Below the pieces are notes generated by a model that made no database searches, was not told where the DNA came from, and was given only the letters and a program-made list of their open reading frames with translations. A program made the translations under genes and the position numbers. Below, piece by piece: positions 11,560 to 24,600 of a stretch of DNA of 64,000 nt (the stretch's first letter is position 1; every line of letters starts with the position of its first letter). Source of the stretch: Fratercula arctica (lineage: Eukaryota > Chordata > Aves > Charadriiformes > Alcidae); the NCBI GenBank assembly GCA_947846985.1, contig CANTUZ010000001.1, positions 109,509,757-109,573,756 on the forward strand, in the 5' to 3' direction.

Positions 11560-12180
11560 TTTGGAATGGCTTCAATTCAACACAGCTAGTTAGGGAAAGA
11601 CAGAATGTAGCCAGCATCCTCACTTGGCTACAGTCATAAATCATCACACAACCTGGCATTGACAAATTGGTCTTGGCCTAGAGCATCCGGGAGCCTTGTG
11701 AGAAGCCTGGCCAGGGCAGGGCTAAAACATTAACAGCAGGCATCCTGGGATATGCATTCAAACTTCTGGATGGAGGTGGATATGTAAACAATATGTTTTG
11801 TGGGCAAATTTCCAGGAAAATCTATTGAAATTTTTAATTTGTCTTCAATTACTTTTCCTGGAATTTTCTTTCAGTTCAGTTGCTATCTTTGTTGTCCAAA
11901 TGAGCGTGGGCAAGGTGGATCTAGGATGATAATCGGGCTCATCTGTCAGCAGTGATATGAGAAAAATAGCAGGCCAGTTGCTGTTTATTGCACAAAATGT
12001 CGCTGTTAAAGGGTAACCAGTTCATCAAACTTTGCTGAAAATGATGAGGCTTTCCGGTGGTAATTTAGACTAGTAGTTGGAAAGCAGTTCTAATCGGACT
12101 CCAAGGCTGAGTAGCTGTCACATATGGTAAATCTCCACAGAGACTGAAAATAGGCTGAGAATTAATGAGCTTCTAATTTC
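11560..12180. promoter_or_regulatory. Candidate conserved non-coding element E
   Basis: A repeat-free block with the densest regulatory vocabulary in the window: TGTAAACA (forkhead) at 11783-11790, TTCCAGGAA and its reverse complement TTCCTGGAA (STAT type, TTCNNNGAA) at 11810-11818 and 11855-11863, and a CATTGACAAATTGG segment near 11658. The two STAT-type sites are the arms of a larger hairpin. The interpretation as an enhancer is inference. Confidence 0.35.
11806..11867. other. 62-nt imperfect hairpin with paired STAT-type sites
   Basis: The 15-base arm at 11806-11820 pairs with 11853-11867 at 14 of 15 positions. After a 3x3 internal loop, ATTGAA (11824-11829) pairs with TTCAAT (11844-11849), leaving a 14-nt loop. 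It could be a DNA-level dyad for a dimeric factor or an RNA hairpin of pre-miRNA-like size. I do not recognise a known miRNA in it. Confidence 0.5.
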
Positions 12181-15100
12181 AAGACTGATGTCTCTTGAAT
12201 ATGTCTCCTTTTTTCTCAGAGATTTTCCCCTTATCCCTCCTCTCCCCCTCCCCAGTGTTACCCTTTGCTTTATACAAATTCCTTATCTCATAAGCAGTCA
12301 TTGAAGCACTTTTCTGTGCATGTGCCTGTGTGTGTATAATAGAGCTTAAACTGAATTGTATAAACAGGCATTTCGGTATCTTAATCTACCAGCAAGTGAT
12401 TGGCACAACTGGAAGAGTACGGGGACAACGGCCCCAGTAAGTTATTCTGTGAAAAAACAGCATCAACTTTGTACACAATAACACATTTCTTATTAATTAG
12501 TGCCAATGAAATGCTGCTATCTGCTGCTATTTTAGTGTTTCTATTAGCTGCTAATCTTTGTCTTTTCACTTTAGCTTTTCCTGAGATTCTTTATTCCGTC
12601 TTCCAGTCTTTTCTTCTATCTCAGTTTTTCCTTCTTTTTTCTAACTTATGTCTTTCTGCTTTTCCCATTCTGCCTCCTCTCTAATACCCTTTTTCTCTGC
12701 TTTGTCTAGGATTTTCAGCTCTCATGCTACTCTCCAACACCAGTCTTTCCACCCTCTAATTTTCCAGGATCATTCTTTCCTGCATCTGCATTGCTAATGT
12801 GAAAGTCACTACTTTAAATATGTCATTCTAATACGTGAATAGCTAAATCTCTGAGCCTGCATATGGCAAGCTAGATGTCTCCAGAAAAATGAGTAGAATC
12901 GAATTCACTTGACTGCCAAAGTGACTGATATTCCTATTTTATCATGTGCCTGATCTCTGCTTGTTACGAAACGTTAAAGGATTTTCTACACCTGTATGTA
13001 GGTGTATAACCATCAGAGAGGAATTAACGATTTACTACAAATATACTAACTCCTCAAGAGGACCTTGCAGGAAAACATCAATCCTTTTGAGGGGTGGGGG
13101 GCAGAGGAAGCCGGCAATGCCTATTTCTTTTTTATAATCTCCGTGGTGCTGTTACAGAAAGATTTAGAACTGCTTACAGGCCTATTGGCTGGGTAGTGTA
13201 AGATGTGAGTACAGTAAAATATTATTCTTTTTCCTCATTAAATTATTATGAGTCCACTTTGACGTAAAATCCATAAAACATATGGATTTGGGGAACTCTG
13301 AATCATTAATAACACAATGGCTTGTTTGTGGAATAAATATAAGGGAAAGATGAACTGGAAATTAAATGTAATTGAAAAGGAAGTGAATTTTTGCAAAGAT
13401 AATATGCCTTACCAGTATGGTTTAGTCTACTGGTTTAACTGTAAAGGATAGCAGACTAGGATTGTATTTTAATCCAGGTGATTCCAAGTGCAGCTGAAAG
13501 CAGTGTTCTCGTCTCCTGATATTTTTTTGAGAATCAGTAGGAAAATCATCCTCATTTTGGGGCACAGCTTTTATTTTGGCTGTTGACCATGTGACAGTCA
13601 GATCCCGGAGAGTACGCGGCTATGAGCAGGGCCACGCAGGTAGCGGAGGTGTTACGGGGGCAACCTACAGGGCTTTGTGTGTGCTCCTATATACTGATGG
13701 CTCATTTGCCTCTCCTGGGGAGGGGGGAAGCCGGTCTGAGCTTCTTTGTGTCCTGTGTGACACTGAGACAGCAAATGCCATGTTTTGTTTTGGTTTTGGT
13801 TTAATCCTACCCCCTGTTGAGGATTTTGAGAGTTGCTGTGGTCTGCCTGGAAAAAAGCAGCTTCTGTAGGTCCCCATCAACTTCTCTGGTGTCTTTCGCC
13901 TCTATCTGTAAGGCTGGGTATGGTGGAAATACCTCAAAGCAGCTTCTCCCTTCCCTCTCGCTGCTGGAAGAGAGGCAGCCGGGGTAACCCTGTTGACTGA
14001 GGAGGGGAAGAAGGTATTGGCTTTTTGGGCGTCTGGAAGGCGGTCAGGGGTTTGGAAACAAGGACACTGTTTGAATCTCTTTCTCTTTGTCCCATGTGCC
14101 AGATCTTTCTTCCCCATCCCCCTCCCCACCCCCCCCCCCACCCCCCCCGCCACCCCCCTGCTCTTCCTGATTATGTGGTTTTTTGTGTCGATTTGTGTAA
14201 GTTATGGAAATGTTCCATCTTTTGAATTTCAATGGTTGGATGCTGAAAGGTAAGCGTCCTTCCTGGTGCAAAGATGAACAAAATAAGTCTTGGCATAGAG
14301 TTGCCATACTCTCATTTTCCCTTTTCCATCATGAGATTATGGTTTCTGCATAGACTGGAACCACAAAATTGCACTGACAGTCTCTGGGGTGCTCTTGTCC
14401 TCTGGCACGGCTAGCTAGAAACATAGATATTTCACAAGGAAATCTCCGTTTCCATGAAGTATTTAAATAATCTGCTAAAACTTTATATATAAGTAGGTAG
14501 AGGGATTCTTTGTGCATTTGTTTTCTAGAGAGCTGCACTAACTGAAGTTGAAGACTAGATTGATTTGTTGCTGGTATCAGTGGTAACACCAATTCTCTCA
14601 TTCCAGCCCTGCTGAAAAGTCCAAACAACTCTTCATGTGTGTGTATTGTAAATGGCTTGGCAAGTGTTTTCTACTGACATCAAACTAGTGGAATGACAGG
14701 TAAATTGTTTCATAGTGTAGATTACAGACTGGCAGCATTGTATGCAAGGCTAGCAAAATTACAGAAGTAGCCAGCTGATATTCACAGCATCACTTACCAA
14801 CAATAGAACATTAATCATCAAAATGGAGGGATCAGGGTGGTTTTTTTTTTTTTTATAATGTGTAAAATGACTTCTGGCATCCATGCTTGTTTGGTTTTGA
14901 GCATCTCACGAACAAGCACAGACAATTACACCAAATGACACAGCTGTTGAGAGCCAGGATTACTTTGGGTCTCTCAAACTGATTTCAGTCAAGAGTGTAG
15001 CATGGATTTATACCAAATCATGAAGATATAGGAAGATGTGACATTACTCTCCCTTACTAAAATAGTTGTATTACTCATTAAAAAAAATAATTCATTCCGT

Positions 15101-17484
15101 CTAATACATATCAAGTCTGAATAATATAATATATGGATACACCAGCATTTTACAAAGATGGATAAAGTTAGCAATAATTCTCTCTGTTATTGTGTTGTCA
15201 AGACTGTAACTAACAAAAGCATATTGAAAAGAGTCCTCACAACCTGAGTGATATTTGTATTTTGTCAAAGGAATGCTCACAGAAGCAGGTTTCACGAACC
15301 AATAAAGCAATTCCATAGGTGCGTGAATTATAGAATTACCTATTAAATGAAAAAATAAATGCCAGAGCTTTGGGGGACACTGTGTTTGGTGTCGCTGTCT
15401 GATAAATTTGTTTTAAAATGTAAAAGGATTAAAAATGATCATTACTTAGGCTAGGATTAGTAATAAATAAGCAAAAGCTTTTTTGCTAAAGCCCTAGGTG
15501 AACAATGGCACTTGAAAATGAAACACTGGCAAAATGCCCATCTCCTCTGGGAAAAGCCCAGAGAACCAGCAGTTTCTCTTTGTAAGCAAACAGCCTACAG
15601 AACGCAAGCGTCTTCCCGGTGCATTAAGAGCATCTCAACAGGGCACATTTTTGTGTATTTATGTGATTACTTGTTTAATCGTAAGTAATGGTTAAATTCA
15701 CAGAGGCAAATACAGGGATGGTACGGCTTTTCCGTCTGCTCTTTGAGGGTCACATGCTTACATCTAAACTCATTTTTCCCTCATCTGTGTGTATGTGGCT
15801 TGGTTTTTTAATTTCCTCTCCAAATGTGTCTCGCAAGAATGAAAAGACCTAAATGTGACCACAGACTTTAAGAACCTATTTTTATCACACGTGTTTTTAA
15901 TTTTTTTTAATATATGTCTTACTGGAAGCAGACACATTCCAGCGCGCACACACATGCACACAGAGAGCAGAATTTTCCTACTGCAGTAGTTCTGGCACGA
16001 GATACTTGCGCGGTTCCTCAGAATGATCTACCTGTGTGAATGGGGTGGGGAGGGTTCACACATCAAAATAAATACAATGCCAAATTCAGCACTTCACATA
16101 TGAGATGGGAAAAAGTTGATCACCCCACGGTGTTTGGCAAAACATAACTTGGATTGTGACTTACATCCGTAGTTCCAGGTTAGGTTTTTGTTCAGAGGTG
16201 AGTTTTATAAAATCGTGTGTTTAGTTATTTATGAAAATGGCTAAAAAGCCATTTCACGCCCTTCTTAAAAGATTGGTGCCAGTGTAGCACGTACAAACAT
16301 GGCAACATGTTTCTAGAGCGTTCCCATAAGGCAGTACAAACAGCACCACTTCACCAGTATATGTCACTGGCATTTAAAAAACATAATTAAAGGCATTGAT
16401 TGCACCCATCCTCTATTATTTATACTTGGTACTGTTTTAAAAAAAACACATTTGAGAGTTTAAAGACCAGGTCCAGGCTCCATCTGAGAGCTGAAGACCA
16501 GAAGAAGGAGCCACCTTACCCCATAGCTCCCATTGCTGGCCCCACGCCGCAGGCCCCTGGGGGCCTGGGCTGCTGATTGCACACACTTTATTGGCAGCCA
16601 CGGGTGGCACGCCACACTAGACCATTGGGCCAGACCAAACTGGACGCAGCAGCAGGAGGAACTTGTTTCACCATCTCTGAGGGCTGTAAGGCTGGCGTAG
16701 CATTGCATGGCCACCCATCATTCTGGGGCAAGAACCATGAGGTCGCTGTGCTCAGGCCAGGAGCAAGTCTGGGGGGGAAAGGACCCCCACAACTACAGCA
16801 GCACGCGGCAGGGCTGCCACACAGAGTGTGTTGGTGGAAACCTGTGGTTCTTCGCAGAGCAGGCACTGGGATATAGAAGTAAACTGTCTGGTTTCTTATG
16901 TGGAAATGCGAGCCAGAGATTCAAACTTGTTTGACTTTTAAAAGAACACAGTGGTTTTGTTTTCACCTCCTGCAGGATGCTGAGCACCTGCTAGTAGTGC
17001 TGAAGGATCATCGATGAGAGAACCAAAGAGGTCTTGCTCTGATGCTTAGGATATGCTTTGGGAAAAGGCTGCATTTATTTCTAAAAAAAAAAAAAAGGCT
17101 CTTGGGAGGCACGTGCTTGTGACTTGCATACAAAAGAGGGGATATACTACCTTGGTATACAAAGTGTGCCACAGGCTTGTACTAGGGATGTGGATTGGGC
17201 AAGTCGGCACTGGTGACTGCATCCAGAACCAGCTATTCCCTGTCCTTGGGGTCACGTGATGTGAAGCAGTTGTGTCTTGAAACCTAATTATTTTCTGCAG
17301 GCTTCTTCTTGAGTTTAAAAAGTCTGAAACAAAGTGAGAACAGTGCTGCAATGTGAACATCTTTATCCACAAAACTGAGGTACGTCATGGGAGCCGTGGG
17401 ATGTACGAGGGAGCAGAATTACTTGGGACCATGATGAGGACATGTATTTGTTTCAGAGGGAATTTTGTTTGTATTGCTTAACCT
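12181..17484. other. Long non-coding stretch with homopolymer tracts
   Basis: No gene is supported over 5.3 kb. There is a C/T-rich run near 12225-12255 and 12590-12690, a C-rich tract at 14112-14158, a T14 run at 14841-14854 and a GC-richer patch at about 16480-16870. That patch opens several overlapping frames of 60 to 100 codons on both strands, which look like chance frames. The AT-rich parts have many stops in all frames. No interspersed repeat is recognisable. Confidence 0.55.
14112..14158. repeat. C-rich tract (C11-A-C8 core)
   Basis: Consecutive C runs of 4 to 11 are separated by single A, T or G. The minus strand carries at least five G runs suited to quadruplex folding. It is prone to length variation. 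Confidence 0.9.
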
Positions 17485-17784
17485 TGTTTGCAAGGGCATG
17501 TAACGACAGGATGAGGGGCAATGGTTTTAAACTAGAGCAGGGTAGGGTTAGATTAGACATTAGGAAGAAGTTCTTTACAATGAGGGTGGTGAGACACTGG
17601 CACAGGTTGCCCAGAGAGGTGGTGGAGGCCCCATCCCTGGAGACATTCAAGGCCAGGATGGATGAGGCTCTGAGCAACCTGATCTAGTTGAAGATGTCCC
17701 TGCTTACTGCAGGGGGGTTGGACTAGATGACCTTTAAAGGTCCCTTCCAATCCAACACACTCTAGGATTCTATTCTATGATTCT
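17485..17784 (+). mobile_element. CR1 LINE 3' end, 5'-truncated
   Basis: This is the 3' tail of a chicken-repeat-1 non-LTR retrotransposon. It encodes the end of ORF2, the reverse transcriptase polyprotein, with the family-typical [30 protein letters not shown] and EALSNLI segments. The frame stays open to its usual stop near 17687. It is followed by the conserved GGGGGGTTGGACTAGATGACC stretch and GGTCCCTTCCAA, and it ends in ATTCTATGATTCT, the short terminal repeat by which CR1 primes. About 300 bases remain; the 5' truncation is normal for CR1. The endonuclease and reverse transcriptase domains are absent, so the copy is dead. No target-site duplication is expected for CR1. Confidence 0.95.
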
Positions 17785-18120
17785 TGAAATGGAACGTAGT
17801 AGCAATAAATTTAGATTATCCCTACAGCAAAAATAACAATTTAAAACCTCCCTGAAGTCAAAAATATGTCTTTTTCTAAGCTTGTGCTGGCAGACGGGAG
17901 GCTGTCTGTGAGCGAGCCTCAAAGGAGTGTCCAGCAGCTCTGCATTAATAGTCCAAATGCAACAGTGCTTCAGTCCCAGTTGCTGCCGCTTCCCAAGATT
18001 GCTCCTATTTTAAGCTGTCAATTTACAGACTTAAAACATGCTGACTTTGTAATGGATACAGACACTCCCCAAACAGATAATGTTTTCAGATAGGAGAGCT
18101 CATCAAGTTTCTGGGCCCTA

Positions 18121-18200
18121 TACACCTGGGTAACATCAAAGGGCCAACACGTAATGGCAGATTTTGGATTAGATCTAAATCTGGATTTTACCCAGGTGTA
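18121..18200. repeat. 80-bp foldback with perfect 13-bp inverted arms
   Basis: TACACCTGGGTAA at 18121-18133 is the exact reverse complement of 18188-18200, with a 54-base loop that itself holds the palindrome TTAGATCTAA (18169-18178). The texture, including GGGCCCTATACACCTGGG, recalls old foldback repeats of reptiles and birds, but I cannot name the family. A degraded MITE-like element is the likeliest reading. Confidence 0.55.
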
Positions 18201-21200
18201 GCTTCTTTGTAACTGATACTTAAGCTACCCCAAACCAAGCAACAAGCACAAGTCTTTTTGCATTCCAGGAAAATGGGTGGATCCCCCCCCCCTTTTTTTT
18301 TTTTGTGGCACATTTGTAGTTTCTAAGGAAAAATTCAGTGGGATGCTGCCGTTATGCTTAAGGGAATGAATTTAGATTTTCCAAATGCCTCTGGTCCTAT
18401 GGATGAAGAGAAGATTTTAACATATTGCTTATTATTTCTGTTCAATTCAAACAGTTACTTGTTTCTTGTTTGGATTTTTTTTTCTTTTTGTTTTTTTTTG
18501 GTTTTTTTTTTCTTTTTTAATGGAACAGGGTAATTTCCATGTTTATACTCTATATTTCGTATCTAATGCTTTTGGTGCCAAGTATGTGTTCTGTGTGTGT
18601 TTTACAATGCCTGCCCCCAACACACACACTCCACATATGCTTCCTCTCCCAATTTGAATAGAAATCTAACACTGCAAGTGAAGAATGCTGAACTACTGTT
18701 TCACAAGCTGTCATTTAAGTGATAGATGGTAAATTGGAATTTTGCCATGCAAATTAGTTAATGCTCAGATGAAGACAGTGTTTAACTATTCAAATACGAT
18801 CTCATTCTTGATCAGCTGTTTCAGCTTATATCTCTAGTGAAGCAGACAACTAGCTTTCAACTGGAGCAGACAGCTAGAACTCCACAAAACCATCAACTGT
18901 GCTCACTTAGTACCATCTCAGTAGATCAAATGATTTTCAAACAGCACTGATCTGTAGCTATCAGCTGGAAACAGCCATGGATGCTGATCCTTCAGGCAAA
19001 AAAAATTGGGACAGTTGGTAGTATTTTGAAATAAGAATTTACATCGCTGGAACCCACTATATCCAGAAATGTAAAAATCCAACAAACTCACAGTATGACC
19101 TTTCTTTTAACAAAAACGTATGTAAAATCCACACATAAAGGACGATATATTTAGAATCTTAATGGGAGCCAGAAGTGACTCCTGTAGCAAAGTTCCCTAA
19201 GCCTACACTTTAAATGCCTATAACCTTTTTTTAAGCATCTTGCTACTGCTTTTGTTCACAGGAGACCTTTGAAATCTGGAAGAAAGCCCCTTGGCTATAC
19301 AAAATGCCCTGTCTTTACCTGATAAAACTCTCTGCCCTTATACATTTATAGCACTTCATTTCAACTTATTTTGCTTGGATTCCTTAGGGAAATTTTGGCA
19401 ACCTGTCAAATAACTGAGAAGAAGCCATCTACAGAACTGGCCCTGCTGCCTTGCCAGGAGACCTGCCTTGCTCTCCCCTGGGAGGTACCAAAGGCACCAT
19501 AAGGGCGGTGGGGAAGGAGAGCATCTTTCCCACTGTAGAACTTCCCCACAGCCCTTTGCCAGAGTCTCCCTGAAAGAAGAACTGCCACAGTCTTTTGGAG
19601 GTGAGGAATGATTACAGCTAAATTTAACCCCGTCTGGGCCCTTACAGTTATTCTCACTAGTTATGTATGCTTTTCTTATGGGCCAAAGCGACACCTGCTT
19701 TGCCAGCTAAGGCAGTTAATCCTGTAGTACAGGTGCGCTGTGAGGTCATAGTAAAATGCCAGTGACAATGGATGATAAGGAGTATAGCAAAATAGTTACG
19801 CTATTTCATGAAAAGAGGGCATGGAAAAAGGGGTTGCTCTCCATGACAAAAAATGAAATTTGATCACCTATACCTTCAATGGTGTGAGTGCCAACTGAGG
19901 GTGACATTTTGTCATCAATGCTTCTTTTTTTCAGCCTTCTCAAAAAACATCCAATTATTTTTTTGTAAAATTTTGTCTGCAGATGTCTTCTAGAAAGTTT
20001 GAAAATACTGTCCACAGTAGACACACCTGATCTTCTCTTAGGTCCTTCAAGAGAGCACCATAAAGGAGGCTGTACCTAGTTAGATGCTGCCTGCACAGAG
20101 GCTAGCAGGGGCAGAAGGACCAGCCTCACCTACTTGCCTTTCCTTGGTGGATGGGGTATGCTGGGTGCCTCAGCTGCTGCCAGGGTGTACAACTTAAGTT
20201 TCTGACGAAGTACCGAGTGCTGTTTTCCACAAGAAGGAACCAGTGGAGGAACCAGGACAGAAGAAAGGAACATGGGACTGAGATGTCCATGACAGAGCAG
20301 AGAGGTGGGAGGAGGAAGGCAGAGGGCGGGGCAAGGACCAGAAGAAAGAATTTACAGAAGCTGTGGTTAGGCAATGAATGCTGGCATCAGATCCAGCTTT
20401 TGGAAACCACCAAGGAGATGGGGGAGACAAAGCAGATGATACACTGGGGATGTTTGAAAGGGTACAGTAAACTCAATTCAAAGAGGGCTGTCCGTTCAGT
20501 GATACAGTTAGCAGTCCTAGTAATGTCCTTCAAACATTTTTTTTAATGGAGTTTTGCATGTATATTTATGGAATGAGCCATTTTCCTTTTCACCAATATA
20601 TATTCTAATCATCTCCCATTCTTTATATGCATCTTAGCAGCATCTACACTGTTAAGACATCTGCTGGAAGTGATGTAGGTAACCAAACCAGTTTGGGTTA
20701 GCCTGGCATTTCTCCCAGTGTTCTGACTAGATGATGAAATGTGTGCTATCTTTTGCAAGATGCTCACAAAACAACTCTTTACAAAAGGAGACTGTACAGT
20801 GTGCCACCATTTGAAATCTCTTTATAATGTTTTTCCATTAAAACAACAAACCTTGTCAGCTACCATCTACAGTTTTCTGTTTTGCAGACGGCCGATTATA
20901 TCACTTAAAAATGCACTTGATTAGCAAGGACACAAGTTCAAGGCACTGTCGTCTGCCTTTGTGTAGTTCTAATTGTGCCTTAGGAGACACTTTTGTCTTC
21001 CCTTCTGTATGTTTATCTCCTTCACTGATTTTGTTACTCCTCACTACATGCAGTAGTTCCCTTGCAAACATTATTTTAGCAGTGATCTTGCAGGGTTCTG
21101 ACTGCCTTCTCAAAGGTCAGACATTAAAACCATCCAGTTGCCTCAATCTTTTAGTGTGACCTTCGGCCAGGAGAATAGATCTGGTGGTTTCAGCGGGAAG

Positions 21201-21550
21201 ATCTGCAAGAGTGAAAATTGCTCCAGTGAATCAGAGCTTAGAAAACCGCATTCTATTTTTGTGGCTTACCAGGTGGAAGAGCTATTCTAAGCTCTGTAAT
21301 CAAAAGGGCAGGGGTGCTAGCTATAATGGAGAGGAAAACAATAGGATGGCCTTCAGCGTGGGCCAACCGTCCAAGCATGACTGAATGACCCTGCTGAATG
21401 GTCACAGTGCATGCTGAGGCCCATAGGAGCAGGCTTCTTTTCCTCCAAAAGCATAATTGACCTACCTGGTGTGGTATGTCACCCTGTATAGTGACGCATA
21501 CACCACGGCTCAGTGAAGAGCAAGATGACCATGATTCAGGTAGCTCCCTC
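18201..21550. other. Non-coding, no gene
   Basis: Contains C10-T12 at 18283-18304 and a T-rich segment at 18475-18518. The frames at 19356-19694 and 20151-20546 have no recognisable protein pattern. No repeat family or exon is supported. Confidence 0.55.
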
Positions 21551-21590
21551 ACACCAACATACACACAAACACACAACACAACATGCATAC

Positions 21591-21616
21591 CACACACACA
21601 CACACACACACACACA
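21591..21616. repeat. (CA)13 microsatellite
   Basis: Thirteen CA units, preceded from about 21552 by an imperfect CA-rich stretch. Likely length-polymorphic. Confidence 0.95.
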
Positions 21617-24600
21617 AAGAGTGGTCCACAGCTGCTACCATTGCATCTCATGATTTATCCCCAAATCACGATGTGTTAGAAATGATGCCTGACCTACTTA
21701 GTCATAATGTTTAGGGAAATTAAGCTTCAGTTCAAAATTATGATACAAACTTTGCAGTTTCAGGGCAGCTCCAGATGAAAGACTTTCCCGTTCTAATGTT
21801 TTCTTTCTTGGTGAAATCATAATAATGATAAATTTCTTATGGCACAGACATTTTTATACTTAACAGAGTGAATGCCACAAAAGACAAGACAGGAACTTCA
21901 TTTTCCTGTAATCTCAGTAAAAAAGAGATTATAGATTGTGAAGAATAGAGCACAAATATATGTAGCGAATGTAAACAAAATTCAGGAAAACACTGAAAGA
22001 GTTTCAATTAATATATATGATCTACTGAATCAAGGGGGTCTAAGATTCTGCATTGTGTCCTACAGATAAAATAAATCATTACGGGTCTTTGGATTTGCTC
22101 TTTATTTAATCTGTTTCATGAAAAGACTTTTCACAAAATAGTTTTAAATGTGCTGTTTTCCTGCTCTGCTATCTTGTAGTGTGACATTCATGTCAAATGA
22201 GGAGGTTTCAATTTTGCAGTGGGAACTCTCGGTTTTTAATTTTGCTTGAGCACATGCAAGACTTTCTGGTTTAGACCTAAATCTCCTGCCTCTAAATAAG
22301 ATTTAAGTATTAAATAGTCTTAATCAAAACTATATTTTCAACAGAAGGTCCCTGGCCAGCTTTTGCTTTGTGCCTATTCAGATTGTACTGGAGTGGCCCC
22401 AGGCCCTGACTGGTGACTGCCATAGGAAAATATGATAACAATAATAAATGTCAGTTATGCATTTAATCCCCCATGAAACCTTTCATTAGTCTCTATCCCT
22501 GCTGTGGCACTGCAATGGGAATGCAAGACCCGGAGCTGCTAGGAGGAGTAGAAACGAAAGTCTTTGCAACAGCCAGAGAAGGGCAGTGACACGGTGGGCC
22601 GTAGCTGGGGTGAGGGATACAGGTGGCTGGCAGCAGTGCTGCCTCCATGGGGCTTGGTTGCCACTGAGGTGTGATTTCCAGTTACTCCCAACTGGAGACC
22701 TATTTCTGACACACTGTCTGATCCACATGGCTTTGTCTTCTTCCCCTCTGCCTTGCAACACTAAGTACGATATTCACTGATTTCCACAAAACGGCCAGGT
22801 GGGATTTAGCTATAGTTCAGAAGGGTTTTTTTAAGTATCTCTGCCCACCCTTTTGTCTGCCTACTTTTGTAGCCTAGCCTAGCCTAACCTCAGAGTGATG
22901 TAAACATTAAATAATGTTATCCACACATAATGCATGTTATGTGACATGAACTTGAAGCGTGGACCTGAACAATCTGGGCATGGTCACCACATGTGCACTT
23001 AACCCATTCCCATGATCAAAGGTATTTCTACCAGTTTTGGTGCTCTGACATCCTGCCAATACACTGGGGTCAAACGCCTCCTGGTCCAGTCACAAGCGAC
23101 CTCATTCAGCAAGGGAGAAAGAAGTCTTGTTTGGCATCAAACAGGCATTATGCTTCTATACTCATTTTTCTTTGGTGGTAGGAATTAGTGGAACCCCAAA
23201 GTGGTTCGGTTTTGCTTGCTTTTTTGCTGCTCATCTTCCTCATTTGCTGCGCTTTAGGACAGAGCAGAGTGAGTCCGAAAATCTTATTTAAAAGAACAAT
23301 GTTAACAACGCAATTAAAGACACCATAGGGCTTTCAGATGAAAAGTGTATGCCGTGTGAAAAATATACGCAGAAAATAACTCAGCTGGTAATTTCTTTCT
23401 ATATTCATGACACCTTTCTTTTGTCTTCAGCAGTGAGAACACTGTTGAGTGCAAAGTTTTTCTTTTGTTTGTGGCTGCCTTCTGCACCATTTTTCTTTGA
23501 TGTTGGCATATCCAAGCAGAACAAATCTCTTTGCAAGCAAAGGAGAGGAATAGACTGGATGTTTTGGGTTTTTAAGATTAAATGTTTTCAGAAGTCCCAA
23601 AGTATCACAAACAATCTAATTTTAGGATTGAATCTGACTGGGGTTTATCCCATTAAAAGGCTCAGTCAATTTATATAGGGTATCTTCTGCTATGCTTGCT
23701 TTCAGAGGTATCTTCTCTACTAACGGACATCACACTCTTTTCCATTTTATCTCATGTTTCTCATGAAGACTGTAGTAGTATGATCAATTGTCGCTAGGAA
23801 TAACTTTGAATTTTCTCATTACTGCAAGACATTAAGTTGCCAGGGTATGATTTACTTTAGCAAGTGGCTTTTATGTCATCTATATTTCAGAAATTCTCTG
23901 ACTTGTTTAAATTTCCATTTCCTTGGCAATGTATCTGTGTGTGTGGTGAAACAAAGGAAGAATTGACTAACACACTGAAAGCATTAGGCATTTTGAAGAT
24001 GCACTGTTAGACAAACACAACAGCAGCACGCTGCACCACATGAAACCAAAGCAACCACCTGGAAGAGAAGGAGAAAAGAGCCTAGGCTATTAGCACAGGC
24101 TTTGAAACCATTTTGTCAACAAAATACTCTTCCTTAGTTTGACTGCAGAGATAAGGAATGACATAAAAGTGAAAAAATTAGAATATGCAATGTCTGGAAA
24201 TATGCACTGTATTTCTTCTGGTCTTTTGCATCTGGTCTGATTTTTGTCGACCTACTGGCAACTGGAATTTCCCCTTATGCAGCTTCATTAATGTAAGTGC
24301 AGTGAATGGCTATGTACAAGTCCAACCATACCCGTGGTTTAGCATATACCATATGTTCCTTTGTAACGTCTGCACTATAGAGTCCTCCTGCTGCTATCTG
24401 CTGGAGGGCACTACAACATGAAGCTGGTGGCAACTGGTGCGCCTACCACATCAGGTATGTGATTTTTAACCGAGTTCACACAGGGGTAAAATGCATAGCA
24501 GGAGGCAGATGGCATTGGTGTTATTCATATCAACAAAAGAAGAAAAACAAAAACAAAAGAAAACAAAAACATAAGAAAACAAAAGTTTGAATGAGTGAGT

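Noticed and set aside
17442..17687. 81-codon plus-strand frame as a host gene
   Set aside because: The start codon lies in flanking DNA and the body is the CR1 ORF2 C-terminus, so it is part of the mobile element.
20151..20546. 131-codon plus-strand frame
   Set aside because: Highly charged, low-complexity translation opposite overlapping frames on the minus strand. No start context, domain or exon signals support a gene.
21253..21651. 132-codon minus-strand frame
   Set aside because: Its N-terminal part is the translation of the CA microsatellite (a CVCVCV run). The rest shows no protein-like pattern.
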